19,130 bases of DNA, taken from Pseudomonadota bacterium. GTDB taxonomy: Bacteria; Pseudomonadota; Alphaproteobacteria; Sphingomonadales; Sphingomonadaceae. Positions 7,909 through 15,312 of this stretch are shown here, one piece after another. Under the pieces are notes generated by a model. The model did not search any database and was not told the origin of the DNA. It saw only the letters and a program-made list of their open reading frames with translations. The position numbers and the translations under genes were made by a program. Every line of letters starts with the position of its first letter. The stretch's first letter is position 1. The stretch lies in contig JARXKR010000021.1 of the NCBI GenBank assembly GCA_030271565.1, positions 1 through 19,130 of the forward strand, read 5' to 3'.

Positions 7909-8187
7909 GTGAGCGAGCACCGGGAAACTGTCGAGATCGTCAACAACCGGGGTCTGCACGCGCGCGCCAGCGCCAAATTCGTCAATGCCGTGGCCAAACT
8001 GGGCGACGGATTGCACGTCCGGGTCGAGAAGGACGGCAACGATGCCGAAGGCGCCTCGATCCTCGGGCTGATGATGCTCGGCGCGGCCAAGGGCGATTCG
8101 ATCGACATTATGGTTTCGGGCGACGGAGCGGACCTCGCGCTGCTCAAGCTGGTCGGCCTGGTCAAGGACGGCTTCGGCGAGGATTAG
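7909..8187 (+). CDS. ptsH: HPr phosphocarrier protein
   Basis: A 92-residue HPr. The catalytic histidine is His17 in NNRGLHARASAKF, and the regulatory serine site is Ser50 in EGASILGLMMLGAAKGD, corresponding to Ser46 of classical HPr and matching the presence of hprK upstream. HPr passes phosphate from enzyme I to EIIA proteins; enzyme I is not in the window. The start is GTG at 7909, because the ATG two bases earlier is followed directly by a stop. A short G run at 7899-7902 may serve as ribosome site. The gene ends the chvI-to-ptsH cluster, and an inverted repeat follows 13 bases after its stop. Confidence 0.95.
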   Translation: MSEHRETVEIVNNRGLHARASAKFVNAVAKLGDGLHVRVEKDGNDAEGASILGLMMLGAAKGDSIDIMVSGDGADLALLKLVGLVKDGFGED

Positions 8188-8200
8188 TTTGCTCACGATG

Positions 8201-8275
8201 GGGCTTCGACAAGCTCAGCCTGAGCGGTAATTGATAGCAGACCCAACCCCGCTCAGGCTGAGCCTGTCGAAGCCC
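8201..8275. repeat. Paired intergenic palindrome (REP-like, type A)
   Basis: Arms of 27 bases (8201-8227 and 8249-8275) are inverted copies with one mismatch, separated by 21 bases. The core is GCTTCGACAAGCTCAGCCTG, the same unit as at 15221-15290 and, degraded, at 739-853. It lies between ptsH and the RNA methyltransferase gene. The transcript could form a long hairpin, which may end or protect the upstream mRNA. There is no U run, so simple intrinsic termination is unlikely. Confidence 0.85.
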
Positions 8276-8302
8276 GCGCGCAACACTCGCCCAAGGCATC
8301 TC

Positions 8303-9100
8303 ATGCGCCGCACCATCACCGGATTTTCCAACCCGACCGTCAAATTCCTGCGCAGCTTGCGCGAGAAAAAGCACCGCAAGGCTTCGGGCAAATTCCTTGC
8401 CGAAGGTTTGCGCCTGCTCACCGATGCGCGGACAAGCGGGCATTTGCCCGAACTGCTGGTCATGGCGACCGAGCGTGATCCGCATCCGTTGCTCGATGCG
8501 CTTGAGGCGGATGTACTGGCGACCGGCGGCGAGGTGCTCGAAATGGGCGCCGACCTGCTCGCCAAGGTGACGGGCAAGGATAACCCCCAGGCGGTCGCCG
8601 GGGTCTTCGCCGAATTCGACACCGGGCTGGCGCAGATCGAGCGCGGAACTGCCAAGATCTGGCTGGTCGCGCAGGCGCTGCGCGATCCGGGCAATCTCGG
8701 CACGATGCTGCGCACCGGCGACGCGGTCGGCGCGGGCGGGCTGATCCTGCTCGACGACTGCGCCGATCCGTTCTCGGTCGAGGCGGTGCGTGCGAGCATG
8801 GGTGCGGTGTTCACGCAAAAAATCGCGCTGGCGCGGTGGGACGAGTTCCTGCCGTGGCTGCGCGGCGGACAAGGCCAGCTGGTTGCGGCCAGCCTGCGCG
8901 ACGCAGTGGACTATCGCGGTGCTCCATACGCCGCACCGTGCTTCCTGCTGGTCGGCAACGAATCGCGCGGATTGCCCGAGGATTACGAGGCGGCCTGCGA
9001 CCTGCGCGTGACGATGCCGATGAAGGGCCGCGCCGACAGCCTCAACGCGGCGGTGGCGGCCGCGGTACTGGCTTATGAGGCCTTGGCGACGCTCGGCTAA
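8303..9100 (+). CDS. SpoU/TrmH family RNA 2'-O-ribose methyltransferase
   Basis: A 265-residue SPOUT enzyme that transfers a methyl group from S-adenosylmethionine to a ribose 2'-OH of rRNA or tRNA. An N-terminal substrate-binding domain (about 1-110) is followed by the knotted catalytic domain with motif 1 ALRDPGNLGTMLRTGDA (125-141, Asn131), motif 2 LVGNESRGLP (216-225) and motif 3 MPMKGRADSLNAAVA (238-252). It resembles the RlmB/TsnR-like branch; the exact target base cannot be told. The frame is open from a TTG at 8231, but that lead would be translated from the repeat (LRLSLSKP), so I chose the ATG at 8303 with AAGG six bases before it. Confidence 0.9.
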   Translation: MRRTITGFSNPTVKFLRSLREKKHRKASGKFLAEGLRLLTDARTSGHLPELLVMATERDPHPLLDALEADVLATGGEVLEMGADLLAKVTGKDNPQAVAGVFAEFDTGLAQIERGTAKIWLVAQALRDPGNLGTMLRTGDAVGAGGLILLDDCADPFSVEAVRASMGAVFTQKIALARWDEFLPWLRGGQGQLVAASLRDAVDYRGAPYAAPCFLLVGNESRGLPEDYEAACDLRVTMPMKGRADSLNAAVAAAVLAYEALATLG

Positions 9101-9144
9101 TCCGTTCAGTTTGCGATCAGGCTGGACGTGGCAGCTTGCCGCAC

Positions 9145-9549
9145 ATGATCAACCGTACCGCCCTGCTCGTCCTGAGCGCACTCGCTGCGCCGCTGCTCGC
9201 CACCTGCACCACGGCAGGGGCCGCGGCTGCCCCGATCGCTGGGACCACCTGGTCGTTCGTGCTGATCGACGGGCAGAAGCCGGTCTCGGGCCGCGCCGCG
9301 CTGACCATCAATGCGAAGTCGCTCTCGGCCGACGCCGGGTGCAACGGCATGGGCGGCGACCTGACGATCGAGCCCGGGCGGCTGATGACCGGGCCGATCA
9401 TCTCGACCATGATGTTCTGCGACGGGGTGATGGAACAGGAAAAGGCGGTCAGCGCACTGCTCGGCGCCTCGCCGCAATACAAAGTGGAGGGTGATAGCCT
9501 GACCCTGACCGCGCCGGGCCATTCGGCCAAGTTGGCGCGGATGCGTTAG
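9145..9549 (+). CDS. META-domain (HslJ-like) exported protein
   Basis: A 134-residue protein with a signal sequence (MINRTALLVLSALAAPLLA) ending near Cys21 in LATC. This resembles a lipobox but has Thr just before Cys where Gly, Ala or Ser is usual, so lipoprotein processing is uncertain. The rest is one META domain: GTTWSFVLIDGQ at about 33-44, GCNGMGGD (65-72), and the closing strand pattern ISTMMFCD with Cys92. Cys66 and Cys92 are conserved-type positions. Related domains occur in HslJ of E. coli, linked to novobiocin tolerance and heat shock. The ATG at 9145 gives a better signal peptide than the TTG at 9136. Confidence 0.82.
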   Translation: MINRTALLVLSALAAPLLATCTTAGAAAAPIAGTTWSFVLIDGQKPVSGRAALTINAKSLSADAGCNGMGGDLTIEPGRLMTGPIISTMMFCDGVMEQEKAVSALLGASPQYKVEGDSLTLTAPGHSAKLARMR

Positions 9550-9568
9550 GCGCTACATTTGATCAAAT

Positions 9569-9686
9569 CCCGTTCGTCCCGAGCGAAGTCGAGGGATTTC
9601 TCCGTCGAGCGAAGCCGAGACGGCCAGCGCTGGAGGTTCTCGGCTTCGCTCGAACCAGTCCCTCGACTTCGCTCGGGACGAACGGG
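9569..9686. repeat. Nested double palindrome (type B) between convergent genes
   Basis: The outer arms are a perfect 28-base inverted repeat (9569-9596 with 9659-9686) containing GTCCCGAGCGAAGTCGAGGG. Inside are perfect 16-base arms (9605-9620 with 9638-9653) containing TCGAGCGAAGCCGAGA. All four units share an AGCGAAG-TCGAG or AGCGAAGCCGAG core, so the element looks like two related palindromic units nested. It lies 19 bases after the META gene stop and 22 bases before the end of rmuC, where a two-way transcription block would be useful. Confidence 0.88.
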
Positions 9687-9708
9687 AAAGGGTCTCAGAT
9701 CAAGAAGG

Positions 9709-11064
9709 CTATTCGGCGGCCTCAGCTTCGTCCGCATCGCCTTGCAGCAATAGGGCCGCGTCCTCACCGCCCGCATGACGCGGCAGGCTGTCGATTACCG
9801 GCACTTCCTCGATCTCGCGCTTGCCGATGGCGATGCCTTTTTCCTTGAGGCGGCGGCCCGAGGTCAGCACGTTGCGCTCGAAACTGCCGACGAAATCGTT
9901 GTATTTACGAACCGCGCGGTCGAGCCCGGCACCGACGCCCTTGAGGTGATCGGCGGCGACAGCGAGCCGGTCGTACAATTCCGCCCCAGCCTTGCCGATC
10001 TCGATCGCCTCGCGCGCCAGCTGGTCCTGTTGCCAGACCATTGCGACAGTCCGCGCAATCGCCACCAGGTTGGTCGGAGTGGCGAGTAGGACCTTGTTGT
10101 GGAACGCAAAGTCCCACAGGTCGGGATCGCTTTCCAGCGCGGCCGCTACGAAGTGTTCGCCCGGCACGAACATCACCACGTAATCCGGCGCTTCGTCGAA
10201 CTGGCTCTGATACGACTTCGCCCCGAGTGTCTGGACGTGGTTGCGCATCGACCGCGCATGAAGGTCCAAATTGCGCTTGCGGGTCTCATCGTCGTTCGCC
10301 TCGAACGCCGCCTGATAGGCGTTCAAGGAAACCTTGGCGTCGATCACCAGCATCTTCTGCCCCGGAATCCGCACGATCGCATCGGGGCGCAGCCGTCCCT
10401 CCTCGGTATCGAGCGAGTGTTCGAGATTGAAATCGGTGTGCTGTGACAGCCCGCATTGTTCGAGCACGTTCTGCAGCGCGCGTTCGCCCCAGCGCCCACG
10501 CGCCTTGGGGGCATTGGTCAGCGAATTGCCCAGCCGCGCGGCCTCACGCTTGACCTCTTCCTGGCCCTTGCGCACTTCCTCGATTACGCCGGCAAGCTGG
10601 CTGAACCCCTCGACCCGCTGCTTTTCGAGCGTGGTGACCTGTACTTCGTAAGCCTTCAATCGCTCATCAACCGGTGCAAGCAATGACTTCAGCCGCTCAG
10701 CGCTTTTTTCTTCCGACTGGGCGAAGCGTTCCTGCGCGCGGGCCAGTAACGTCTCCTGCGCCTGTGCCAGAATCTTCGCCCCAGCGGCTTGAAACTCGGT
10801 CTTGAGGCTTTCCTGTGCGATCAGCAGCCCCGCCTTCTGCTCCTCGAAATTGGCAGCGTTGGCCTTGAGCGTCGCCAGTTCGATCTGCGCATCGCCAAGT
10901 TCGGTGACCGCTTGGCGGAACCGCGCATCGAAGTCCTTGCCTTCCGCCTCGCTCGCCGTCAGCCGTGTGCGCAAATCCGCCGCTGGGCGCGAGCCAAGTA
11001 GCCAGCCGAGCAGAGCCCCGGCAGCGAGCGCAACCAGTACGAGCAGGAGCGCAGTGGTGGTCAT
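9709..11064 (-). CDS. rmuC: RmuC family protein (DNA recombination)
   Basis: A membrane-anchored protein of 451 residues: N-terminal transmembrane helix (4-24), a long coiled coil rich in Glu, Gln, Lys and Ala (about 30-185), then the RmuC domain with APKARGRWGERALQNVLEQC (185-204), RPDAIVRIPG, VIDAKVSLNAY (240-250), VMFVPGE and NLVAIARTVAMVW. RmuC limits DNA inversions at short inverted repeats in E. coli; the domain is related to restriction-type nuclease folds, but activity is not proven. I chose the ATG at 11064 because it puts the membrane helix at the very N-terminus. The acidic C-terminal tail (GGEDAALLLQGDADEAEAAE) is not part of the domain. Confidence 0.93.
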   Translation of the reverse strand: MTTTALLLVLVALAAGALLGWLLGSRPAADLRTRLTASEAEGKDFDARFRQAVTELGDAQIELATLKANAANFEEQKAGLLIAQESLKTEFQAAGAKILAQAQETLLARAQERFAQSEEKSAERLKSLLAPVDERLKAYEVQVTTLEKQRVEGFSQLAGVIEEVRKGQEEVKREAARLGNSLTNAPKARGRWGERALQNVLEQCGLSQHTDFNLEHSLDTEEGRLRPDAIVRIPGQKMLVIDAKVSLNAYQAAFEANDDETRKRNLDLHARSMRNHVQTLGAKSYQSQFDEAPDYVVMFVPGEHFVAAALESDPDLWDFAFHNKVLLATPTNLVAIARTVAMVWQQDQLAREAIEIGKAGAELYDRLAVAADHLKGVGAGLDRAVRKYNDFVGSFERNVLTSGRRLKEKGIAIGKREIEEVPVIDSLPRHAGGEDAALLLQGDADEAEAAE

Positions 11065-11092
11065 GGCAACTTTCAAAAGAGAACGAAGCGCG

Positions 11093-11121
11093 AACCTACT
11101 CCAGTGCTGCCGATCCGGCAA
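11093..11121 (-). promoter_or_regulatory. Candidate sigma70-type promoter of rmuC
   Basis: On the minus strand the sequence reads TTGCCG, 17 bases, TAGGTT, with a predicted leader of about 20 bases before the rmuC ATG. The -10 box is only a fair match. A small dyad TGCCG-ATC-CGGCA (11108-11120) overlaps the -35 box and adjacent spacer, where a repressor could act. This is judged by eye only. Confidence 0.27.
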
Positions 11122-11155
11122 GCCTCACCCCGGGTTCATTCACAGCATCGATTAA

Positions 11156-11173
11156 CCCCATTGCGCAACGGGG
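11156..11173. promoter_or_regulatory. Near-perfect 18-base palindrome upstream of fhs
   Basis: The sequence CCCC-A-TTGCGCAA-C-GGGG is symmetric except at one base pair. It lies in the 151-base divergent gap between rmuC and fhs, 42 bases upstream of the fhs start. A symmetric octamer flanked by G/C arms suits a dimeric regulator, or it could be a small RNA hairpin in the fhs leader. No known operator is recognised. Confidence 0.3.
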
Positions 11174-11215
11174 CAAACAAGGCGAAACCACGCGCCGGGC
11201 ACGAAGGGGGATAGC

Positions 11216-12880
11216 ATGCCGAGCGATATCGAGATTGCCCGCGCCGCGGAGCTTGCGCCAATCGGCGAGGTTGCGGCAGCTGCCGGAATTCCGGATGCGG
11301 CAGTCATCCCCTATGGCCGGTTCAAGGCCAAGCTCGATCCCGCGCACCTTCCAGCCGCCACCAAACAAGGCAAGCTGATCCTCGTCACCGCGATCAGTCC
11401 GACCCCGGCGGGCGAAGGCAAGACCACAACCTCGGTCGGTCTGGCCGACGCGCTGCACCGGATCGGCAAGCGTGCGATGCTGTGCCTGCGCGAGCCGAGC
11501 CTGGGGCCGTGCTTCGGGATGAAGGGCGGCGGCGCGGGCGGCGGTTATGCGCAGGTCATGCCGATGGACGAAATCAACCTCCACTTTACCGGTGATTTCC
11601 ACGCGATCACCTCGGCGCACAACCTGCTCGCGGCGATGCTCGACAACCATATCTACTGGGGCAACACGCTCGAGATCGACCTGCGCCGGGTGGTGTGGAA
11701 GCGCGTGCTCGACATGAACGACCGCGCGCTGCGGCAGATCGTCGGCCCGCTCGGCGGGGTGACCAACGGCTTCCCGCGCGAAAGCGGATTCGACATCACG
11801 GTGGCTTCCGAAGTGATGGCGATCCTGTGCCTGGCGAGCGACCTCGAAGACCTTGAAGCGCGGCTCGGGCGAATCGTGGTCGCTTACCGCCGCGACAAGT
11901 CGCCGGTCTATGCCAGCGACCTCAAGGCCGACCGCGCGATGGCGGTGCTGCTCAAGGACGCGGTGCTGCCCAACCTGGTCCAGACGCTGGAAAATCGCCC
12001 CGCGCTGGTCCACGGCGGGCCGTTCGCCAATATCGCGCACGGCTGCAATTCGGTGATCGCGACGCGCACCGCGCTGGGCCTGGCTGACTACGTGGTGACC
12101 GAGGCCGGGTTCGGGGCCGATCTGGGCGCGGAGAAATTCATCGACATCAAGTGCCGCAGTTCCGGACTGAAACCCGATGCTGCGGTGCTGGTCGTGACGG
12201 TGCGCGCGCTCAAGATGCACGGTGGGGTGGCCAAGAGTGATCTTGCTTCGGAAAACGTTGCCGCAGTGCGCAAAGGCGGGATTAACTTGCAGCGCCACAT
12301 CGAGAACCTCTCCAAATTCGGATTGATACCGACCGTGGCAATCAATCATTTTGGCACCGATAGTGAGGCCGAGATTGCCGAAGTGATCGCTCTGGCGGCG
12401 CAGTACGGCGCGCAGGCGGTGCTCTGCCGGCACTGGGCCGAGGGCGGCGCGGGCGCCGAGGACCTGGCGCGACTGGTGGCCGAGAGCGCCGATGCCGAGA
12501 CTAGCGAGTTGCGGCTGCTCTATCCCGATGACTTGCCGCTGGCCGACAAGATCACAGCAGTCGGCCGCGAAATCTACCGCGCGGGCGAAGTGCACCTGTC
12601 AGAATCGATCCGCAGCCAACTTAGGGCGTGGGAGGGGATGGGCTACGGCCGCCTGCCGGTGTGCATGGCCAAGACCCAGTTCTCGTTCTCGACCGACCCC
12701 GCCAAACTCGGCGCGCCCGATGGCCACGAGGTTGAAGTGCGCGAAGTGCGGCTGGCGGCGGGGGCAGGCTTCGTGGTGGCGGTATGCGGGGACATCATGA
12801 CCATGCCCGGACTGCCCCGGGTGCCCAGCGCCGAGACGATTTATCTGGATGATGCGGGGCAGATCGAGGGGCTTTTTTAA
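11216..12880 (+). CDS. fhs: Formate-tetrahydrofolate ligase
   Basis: The enzyme joins formate to tetrahydrofolate with ATP, making 10-formyl-THF for purine synthesis and for initiator tRNA formylation by fmt, also in this window. Its 554 residues match the usual size (about 555). Visible are the P-loop [18 protein letters not shown] (63-80), the signature [18 protein letters not shown] (103-120), [18 protein letters not shown] and the C-terminal [15 protein letters not shown]. The usual KGGAAGGG here reads KGGGAGGG. The ATG follows AAGGGGGA by four bases. The last four bases overlap the end of the convergent def gene, with no room for a terminator between them. Confidence 0.96.
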   Translation: MPSDIEIARAAELAPIGEVAAAAGIPDAAVIPYGRFKAKLDPAHLPAATKQGKLILVTAISPTPAGEGKTTTSVGLADALHRIGKRAMLCLREPSLGPCFGMKGGGAGGGYAQVMPMDEINLHFTGDFHAITSAHNLLAAMLDNHIYWGNTLEIDLRRVVWKRVLDMNDRALRQIVGPLGGVTNGFPRESGFDITVASEVMAILCLASDLEDLEARLGRIVVAYRRDKSPVYASDLKADRAMAVLLKDAVLPNLVQTLENRPALVHGGPFANIAHGCNSVIATRTALGLADYVVTEAGFGADLGAEKFIDIKCRSSGLKPDAAVLVVTVRALKMHGGVAKSDLASENVAAVRKGGINLQRHIENLSKFGLIPTVAINHFGTDSEAEIAEVIALAAQYGAQAVLCRHWAEGGAGAEDLARLVAESADAETSELRLLYPDDLPLADKITAVGREIYRAGEVHLSESIRSQLRAWEGMGYGRLPVCMAKTQFSFSTDPAKLGAPDGHEVEVREVRLAAGAGFVVAVCGDIMTMPGLPRVPSAETIYLDDAGQIEGLF

Positions 12881-13446
12881 GCCGCCTTGCGCAGCTTTTC
12901 CAGCTTCTTGAGCACCATCTGCCGCTTCAGCCGCGACAGGTGATCGATAAACAGGATTCCCTCAAGGTGGTCCATCTCGTGCTGCAGACAGGTCGCCAGC
13001 AGACCGTCGATGTCTTCCTCATGGAGCTTGCCGTCCAGGTCCTGCCAGCGCGCGCGGATGCGGGCCGGACGTTCGATGTCGGCGTAGATTTCGGGGACCG
13101 ACAGGCACCCTTCGGAATAGACCGCGTGGTCTTCGGAAGGATCGAGAATTTCGGGATTGATGAACACCCGCGGCTCTTTCTTGAGCGGCTGATGGCTGTG
13201 GCTGTGACCACCGTGCGCGGTGCATTCCTCGGGCTCGGCGTCCTCGTCCTCGGGCTGGAGGTCGATCGTCAGCACCCGCAGCGGCACCCCGAGCTGGACG
13301 GCGGCGAGCCCGATCCCGGGGGCTTCGTACATCGTCTCGAACATGTCGGCGACCAGCGCGCGCAATTCGTCATCGAACGCGGTAACGGGGGCGGAGATCT
13401 GCTTGAGCCGCAGATCGGGAACTTCGAGGATTTCGCGTAATGCCAT
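12877..13446 (-). CDS. def: Peptide deformylase with His/acidic insertion
   Basis: This metal hydrolase removes the N-formyl group from new proteins. All three motifs are present: GIGLAAVQ (44-51), EGCLSVP (112-118, ligand Cys114) and QHEMDH (155-160, His156 and His160 as ligands, Glu157 as catalyst). At 189 residues it is about 20 longer than E. coli Def (169), because of an insertion at about 65-91 between the IDL strand and PRVFINPEI: acidic [11 protein letters not shown], then [14 protein letters not shown]. Such an insertion could bind or buffer metal, which is inference. The start at 13446 ([18 protein letters not shown]) is the family norm; the longer frame upstream is a shadow of recR. 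The gene follows recR by 32 bases and is probably co-transcribed. Confidence 0.95.
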   Translation of the reverse strand: MALREILEVPDLRLKQISAPVTAFDDELRALVADMFETMYEAPGIGLAAVQLGVPLRVLTIDLQPEDEDAEPEECTAHGGHSHSHQPLKKEPRVFINPEILDPSEDHAVYSEGCLSVPEIYADIERPARIRARWQDLDGKLHEEDIDGLLATCLQHEMDHLEGILFIDHLSRLKRQMVLKKLEKLRKAA

Positions 13447-13478
13447 AAAGGGCCAGATAGTGGCCCCACGCCGAAATC

Positions 13479-14075
13479 TCAACCCATCGGACGACGCGCG
13501 CGCAATGCTTGCGCCAAAGTGCCTTCGTCGAGGTAATCGAGTTCGCCGCCGACCGGCAATCCATGCGCCAGCTGGGTGAGGCGGATCGGGTAGGCCTCGA
13601 GCCGTTCGGCGATGTAGTGCGCGGTGGTCTGGCCTTCGAGCGTGGCGTTCATCGCCAGCACCACCTCGTCGATCCCGCCGTGTGAGACCCGCTCGATGAG
13701 CTTGCCGATGGTCAGGTCTTCGGGCCGCACCCCGTCGAGCGCCGAAAGCCGTCCGCCCAGCACATGATAGCGCCCGGCGAACAGCCGCGAACGATCGAGC
13801 GCCCACAAGTCGGCGACGTCCTCGACCACGCACAGCGAACGCTGGTCGCGGCGCGGATCGGCGCAGATGCCGCAGGGGTCGGAGGTATCGACATTGCCGC
13901 AGGTCTGGCACTCAACCAGCCCCTCGCGCACCGCGTCCAGAGCTTCGAGCAGCTGCACCAGCGCGCCTTCGCGGCGCTTGATCAGCCACAACACCGCGCG
14001 CCGGGCCGAACGCGGGCCGAGGCCGGGCAGCTTGGCCAGTGCGGCGGTCAGCGTTTCGATCTCTTGCGATGCCAT
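13479..14075 (-). CDS. recR: Recombination mediator RecR
   Basis: RecR works with RecO (and RecF) to load RecA on gapped single-stranded DNA. Its 198 residues are the usual length. The N-terminal helix-hairpin-helix [19 protein letters not shown] (13-31), the zinc finger Cys56-Cys59-Cys68-Cys71 ([16 protein letters not shown]) and the Toprim domain (about 80-175, [28 protein letters not shown]) are all intact. The C-terminal [16 protein letters not shown] is characteristic. The ATG at 14075 matches the family start; the frame upstream is open for many codons but is antisense to fmt and truA and to a repeat. It begins the minus-strand recR-def pair. Its partner dnaX/yba-type genes are not next to it here. 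Confidence 0.96.
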   Translation of the reverse strand: MASQEIETLTAALAKLPGLGPRSARRAVLWLIKRREGALVQLLEALDAVREGLVECQTCGNVDTSDPCGICADPRRDQRSLCVVEDVADLWALDRSRLFAGRYHVLGGRLSALDGVRPEDLTIGKLIERVSHGGIDEVVLAMNATLEGQTTAHYIAERLEAYPIRLTQLAHGLPVGGELDYLDEGTLAQALRARRPMG

Positions 14076-14118
14076 GGTGCGGGGGATAGGGGTAATTTTG
14101 GTTGAATTGAACTGAAAA

Positions 14119-14277
14119 CCCTCTCCCCTTGCGGGAGAGGATACGAAGGCTTGAGAGCAGAGCGAACTAGCCGTAGTTGGAGAGGGGAAACCGCCCGCGC
14201 GGTCCAAGTCCCCTCTCCAAGCTGCGCTAGCTGCCACGGCAGCAAGCTGCGCTTTCCTCTCCCGCGAGGGGAGAGGA
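14119..14277. repeat. Complex intergenic palindrome (type C, CTCTCCCC family)
   Basis: Outer arms (14119-14140 and 14256-14277) are inverted copies of CCTCTCCCCTTGCGGGAGAG with about two differences, and each arm is itself a small hairpin. Inside is a perfect 12-base inverted repeat, TTGGAGAGGGGA (14177-14188) with 14209-14220, around a CCGC/GCGG stem. Repeats of this kind are widespread in sphingomonads. It fills the divergent gap between recR and fmt, so it is likely transcribed as the fmt leader, and the fmt ribosome site lies just beyond it. Confidence 0.85.
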
Positions 14278-14300
14278 GTTATTGAGGGAAACACCGGCCG

Positions 14301-15206
14301 GTGCGCATCGTCTTCATGGGAACCCCGACCTTTGCCGTGCCGGCACTGCTGGCGCTGGTCGAAGCTGGGCACGCGGTGGTGGCGGCCTATACCCAGCCGC
14401 CGCGCCCGGCGGGACGGGGCAAGCAATTGATGCCCTCGCCGGTCCAGCGCGAAGCCGAACGGCTGGGGATTCCGGTTCGCTCGCCCCGGACTTTGCGCGA
14501 TCTTGAGGCACAGGCGGATTTTGCCGCGCTGGAGGCCGATCTCGCCGTGGTCGCTGCTTACGGCCTGATCCTGCCGCAGTCGGTGCTCGCTGCGCCCCGG
14601 AATAGCTGCATCAACATCCACGCCTCGCTCCTCCCGCAGTGGCGCGGCGCGGCGCCGATCCACCGTGCGATCTTGGCGGGCGACACGGTAACCGGGGTAA
14701 CGATCATGCAGATGGAGGCCGGGCTCGATACCGGGCCGATGCTGGCGGCGGCGCGCACGCCCGTCGAGGACAAGACCGGCGGCGAGCTGACCGCCGAACT
14801 GGCCGAACTGGGCGCGCGGTTGATGATCGAGGTGCTGGCGGACCTGCCGGGCCACGCGCCAACGCCGCAGCCCGAGCTGGGCGTGACCTACGCCGCCAAG
14901 ATCGCCAAGGCCGAGACCCGGATCGATTTCACCCGCGCCGCCGAGCAGATCGAGCGCCAGGTCCGGGCATTTGCTCCCGCACCGGGGGCATGGTTCGAAC
15001 TGGGCGGCGAACGCTACCGCATTCTCGCTGCGCAAGTTGTCGCGCGCGAGGGCGCTGCGGGGACCACACTTGACGACCAGCTGACCATCGCCTGCGGGCA
15101 CGGTGCGCTGCGGCCAACGCTGATCCAGCGCGCGGGCCGTCCGGCGATGAAAGTGGAAGAACTGCTGCGCGGGCGGGCGGTTCCGGCCGGGACGAAGTTG
15201 GGCTAA
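14301..15206 (+). CDS. fmt: Methionyl-tRNA formyltransferase
   Basis: The enzyme formylates initiator Met-tRNA with 10-formyl-THF. The 301-residue protein is slightly shorter than E. coli Fmt (315). The catalytic triad is Asn105, His107 ([19 protein letters not shown]) and Asp143 ([11 protein letters not shown]). The N-terminal [12 protein letters not shown] and the [15 protein letters not shown] loop (36-50) are typical. The C-terminal tRNA-binding domain (about 205-301) is present. The start is GTG with GAGGGA 11 bases before it, within reach of the upstream repeat. Its substrate source fhs and the reverse enzyme def lie nearby on the same chromosome segment, though def is on the other strand and away from its usual place beside fmt. 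Confidence 0.96.
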   Translation: MRIVFMGTPTFAVPALLALVEAGHAVVAAYTQPPRPAGRGKQLMPSPVQREAERLGIPVRSPRTLRDLEAQADFAALEADLAVVAAYGLILPQSVLAAPRNSCINIHASLLPQWRGAAPIHRAILAGDTVTGVTIMQMEAGLDTGPMLAAARTPVEDKTGGELTAELAELGARLMIEVLADLPGHAPTPQPELGVTYAAKIAKAETRIDFTRAAEQIERQVRAFAPAPGAWFELGGERYRILAAQVVAREGAAGTTLDDQLTIACGHGALRPTLIQRAGRPAMKVEELLRGRAVPAGTKLG

Positions 15207-15220
15207 TGGTAGTGCGCGGG

Positions 15221-15290
15221 CTTCGACAGGCTCAGCCTGAGCGGTTTTTGTACATGATCCCAAGGTCCGCTCAGCCTGAGCCTGTCGAAG
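15221..15290. repeat. Paired intergenic palindrome (REP-like, type A)
   Basis: Arms of 24 bases (15221-15244 and 15267-15290) are inverted copies with one mismatch, separated by 22 bases. The unit begins CTTCGACAGGCTCAGCCTGA and is the same as at 8201-8275. It fills nearly all of the gap between fmt and truA, which otherwise look co-directional. It could shield fmt mRNA from 3' decay or weaken read-through into truA. Confidence 0.85.
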
Positions 15291-15312
15291 GCCACGCGCA
15301 AAGCCCCGCCCG

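Noticed and set aside
11096..12595. A 499-codon minus-strand frame antisense to fhs
   Set aside because: It is the usual antisense shadow of a GC-rich gene; its protein is His/Arg/Val-rich with no recognisable domain, whereas fhs on the plus strand is complete and conserved.
14119..14277. CRISPR array suspected because of repeated CTCTCCCC units
   Set aside because: The units are inverted rather than direct and have no regular spacers, and no cas gene is present; it is a palindromic intergenic element.
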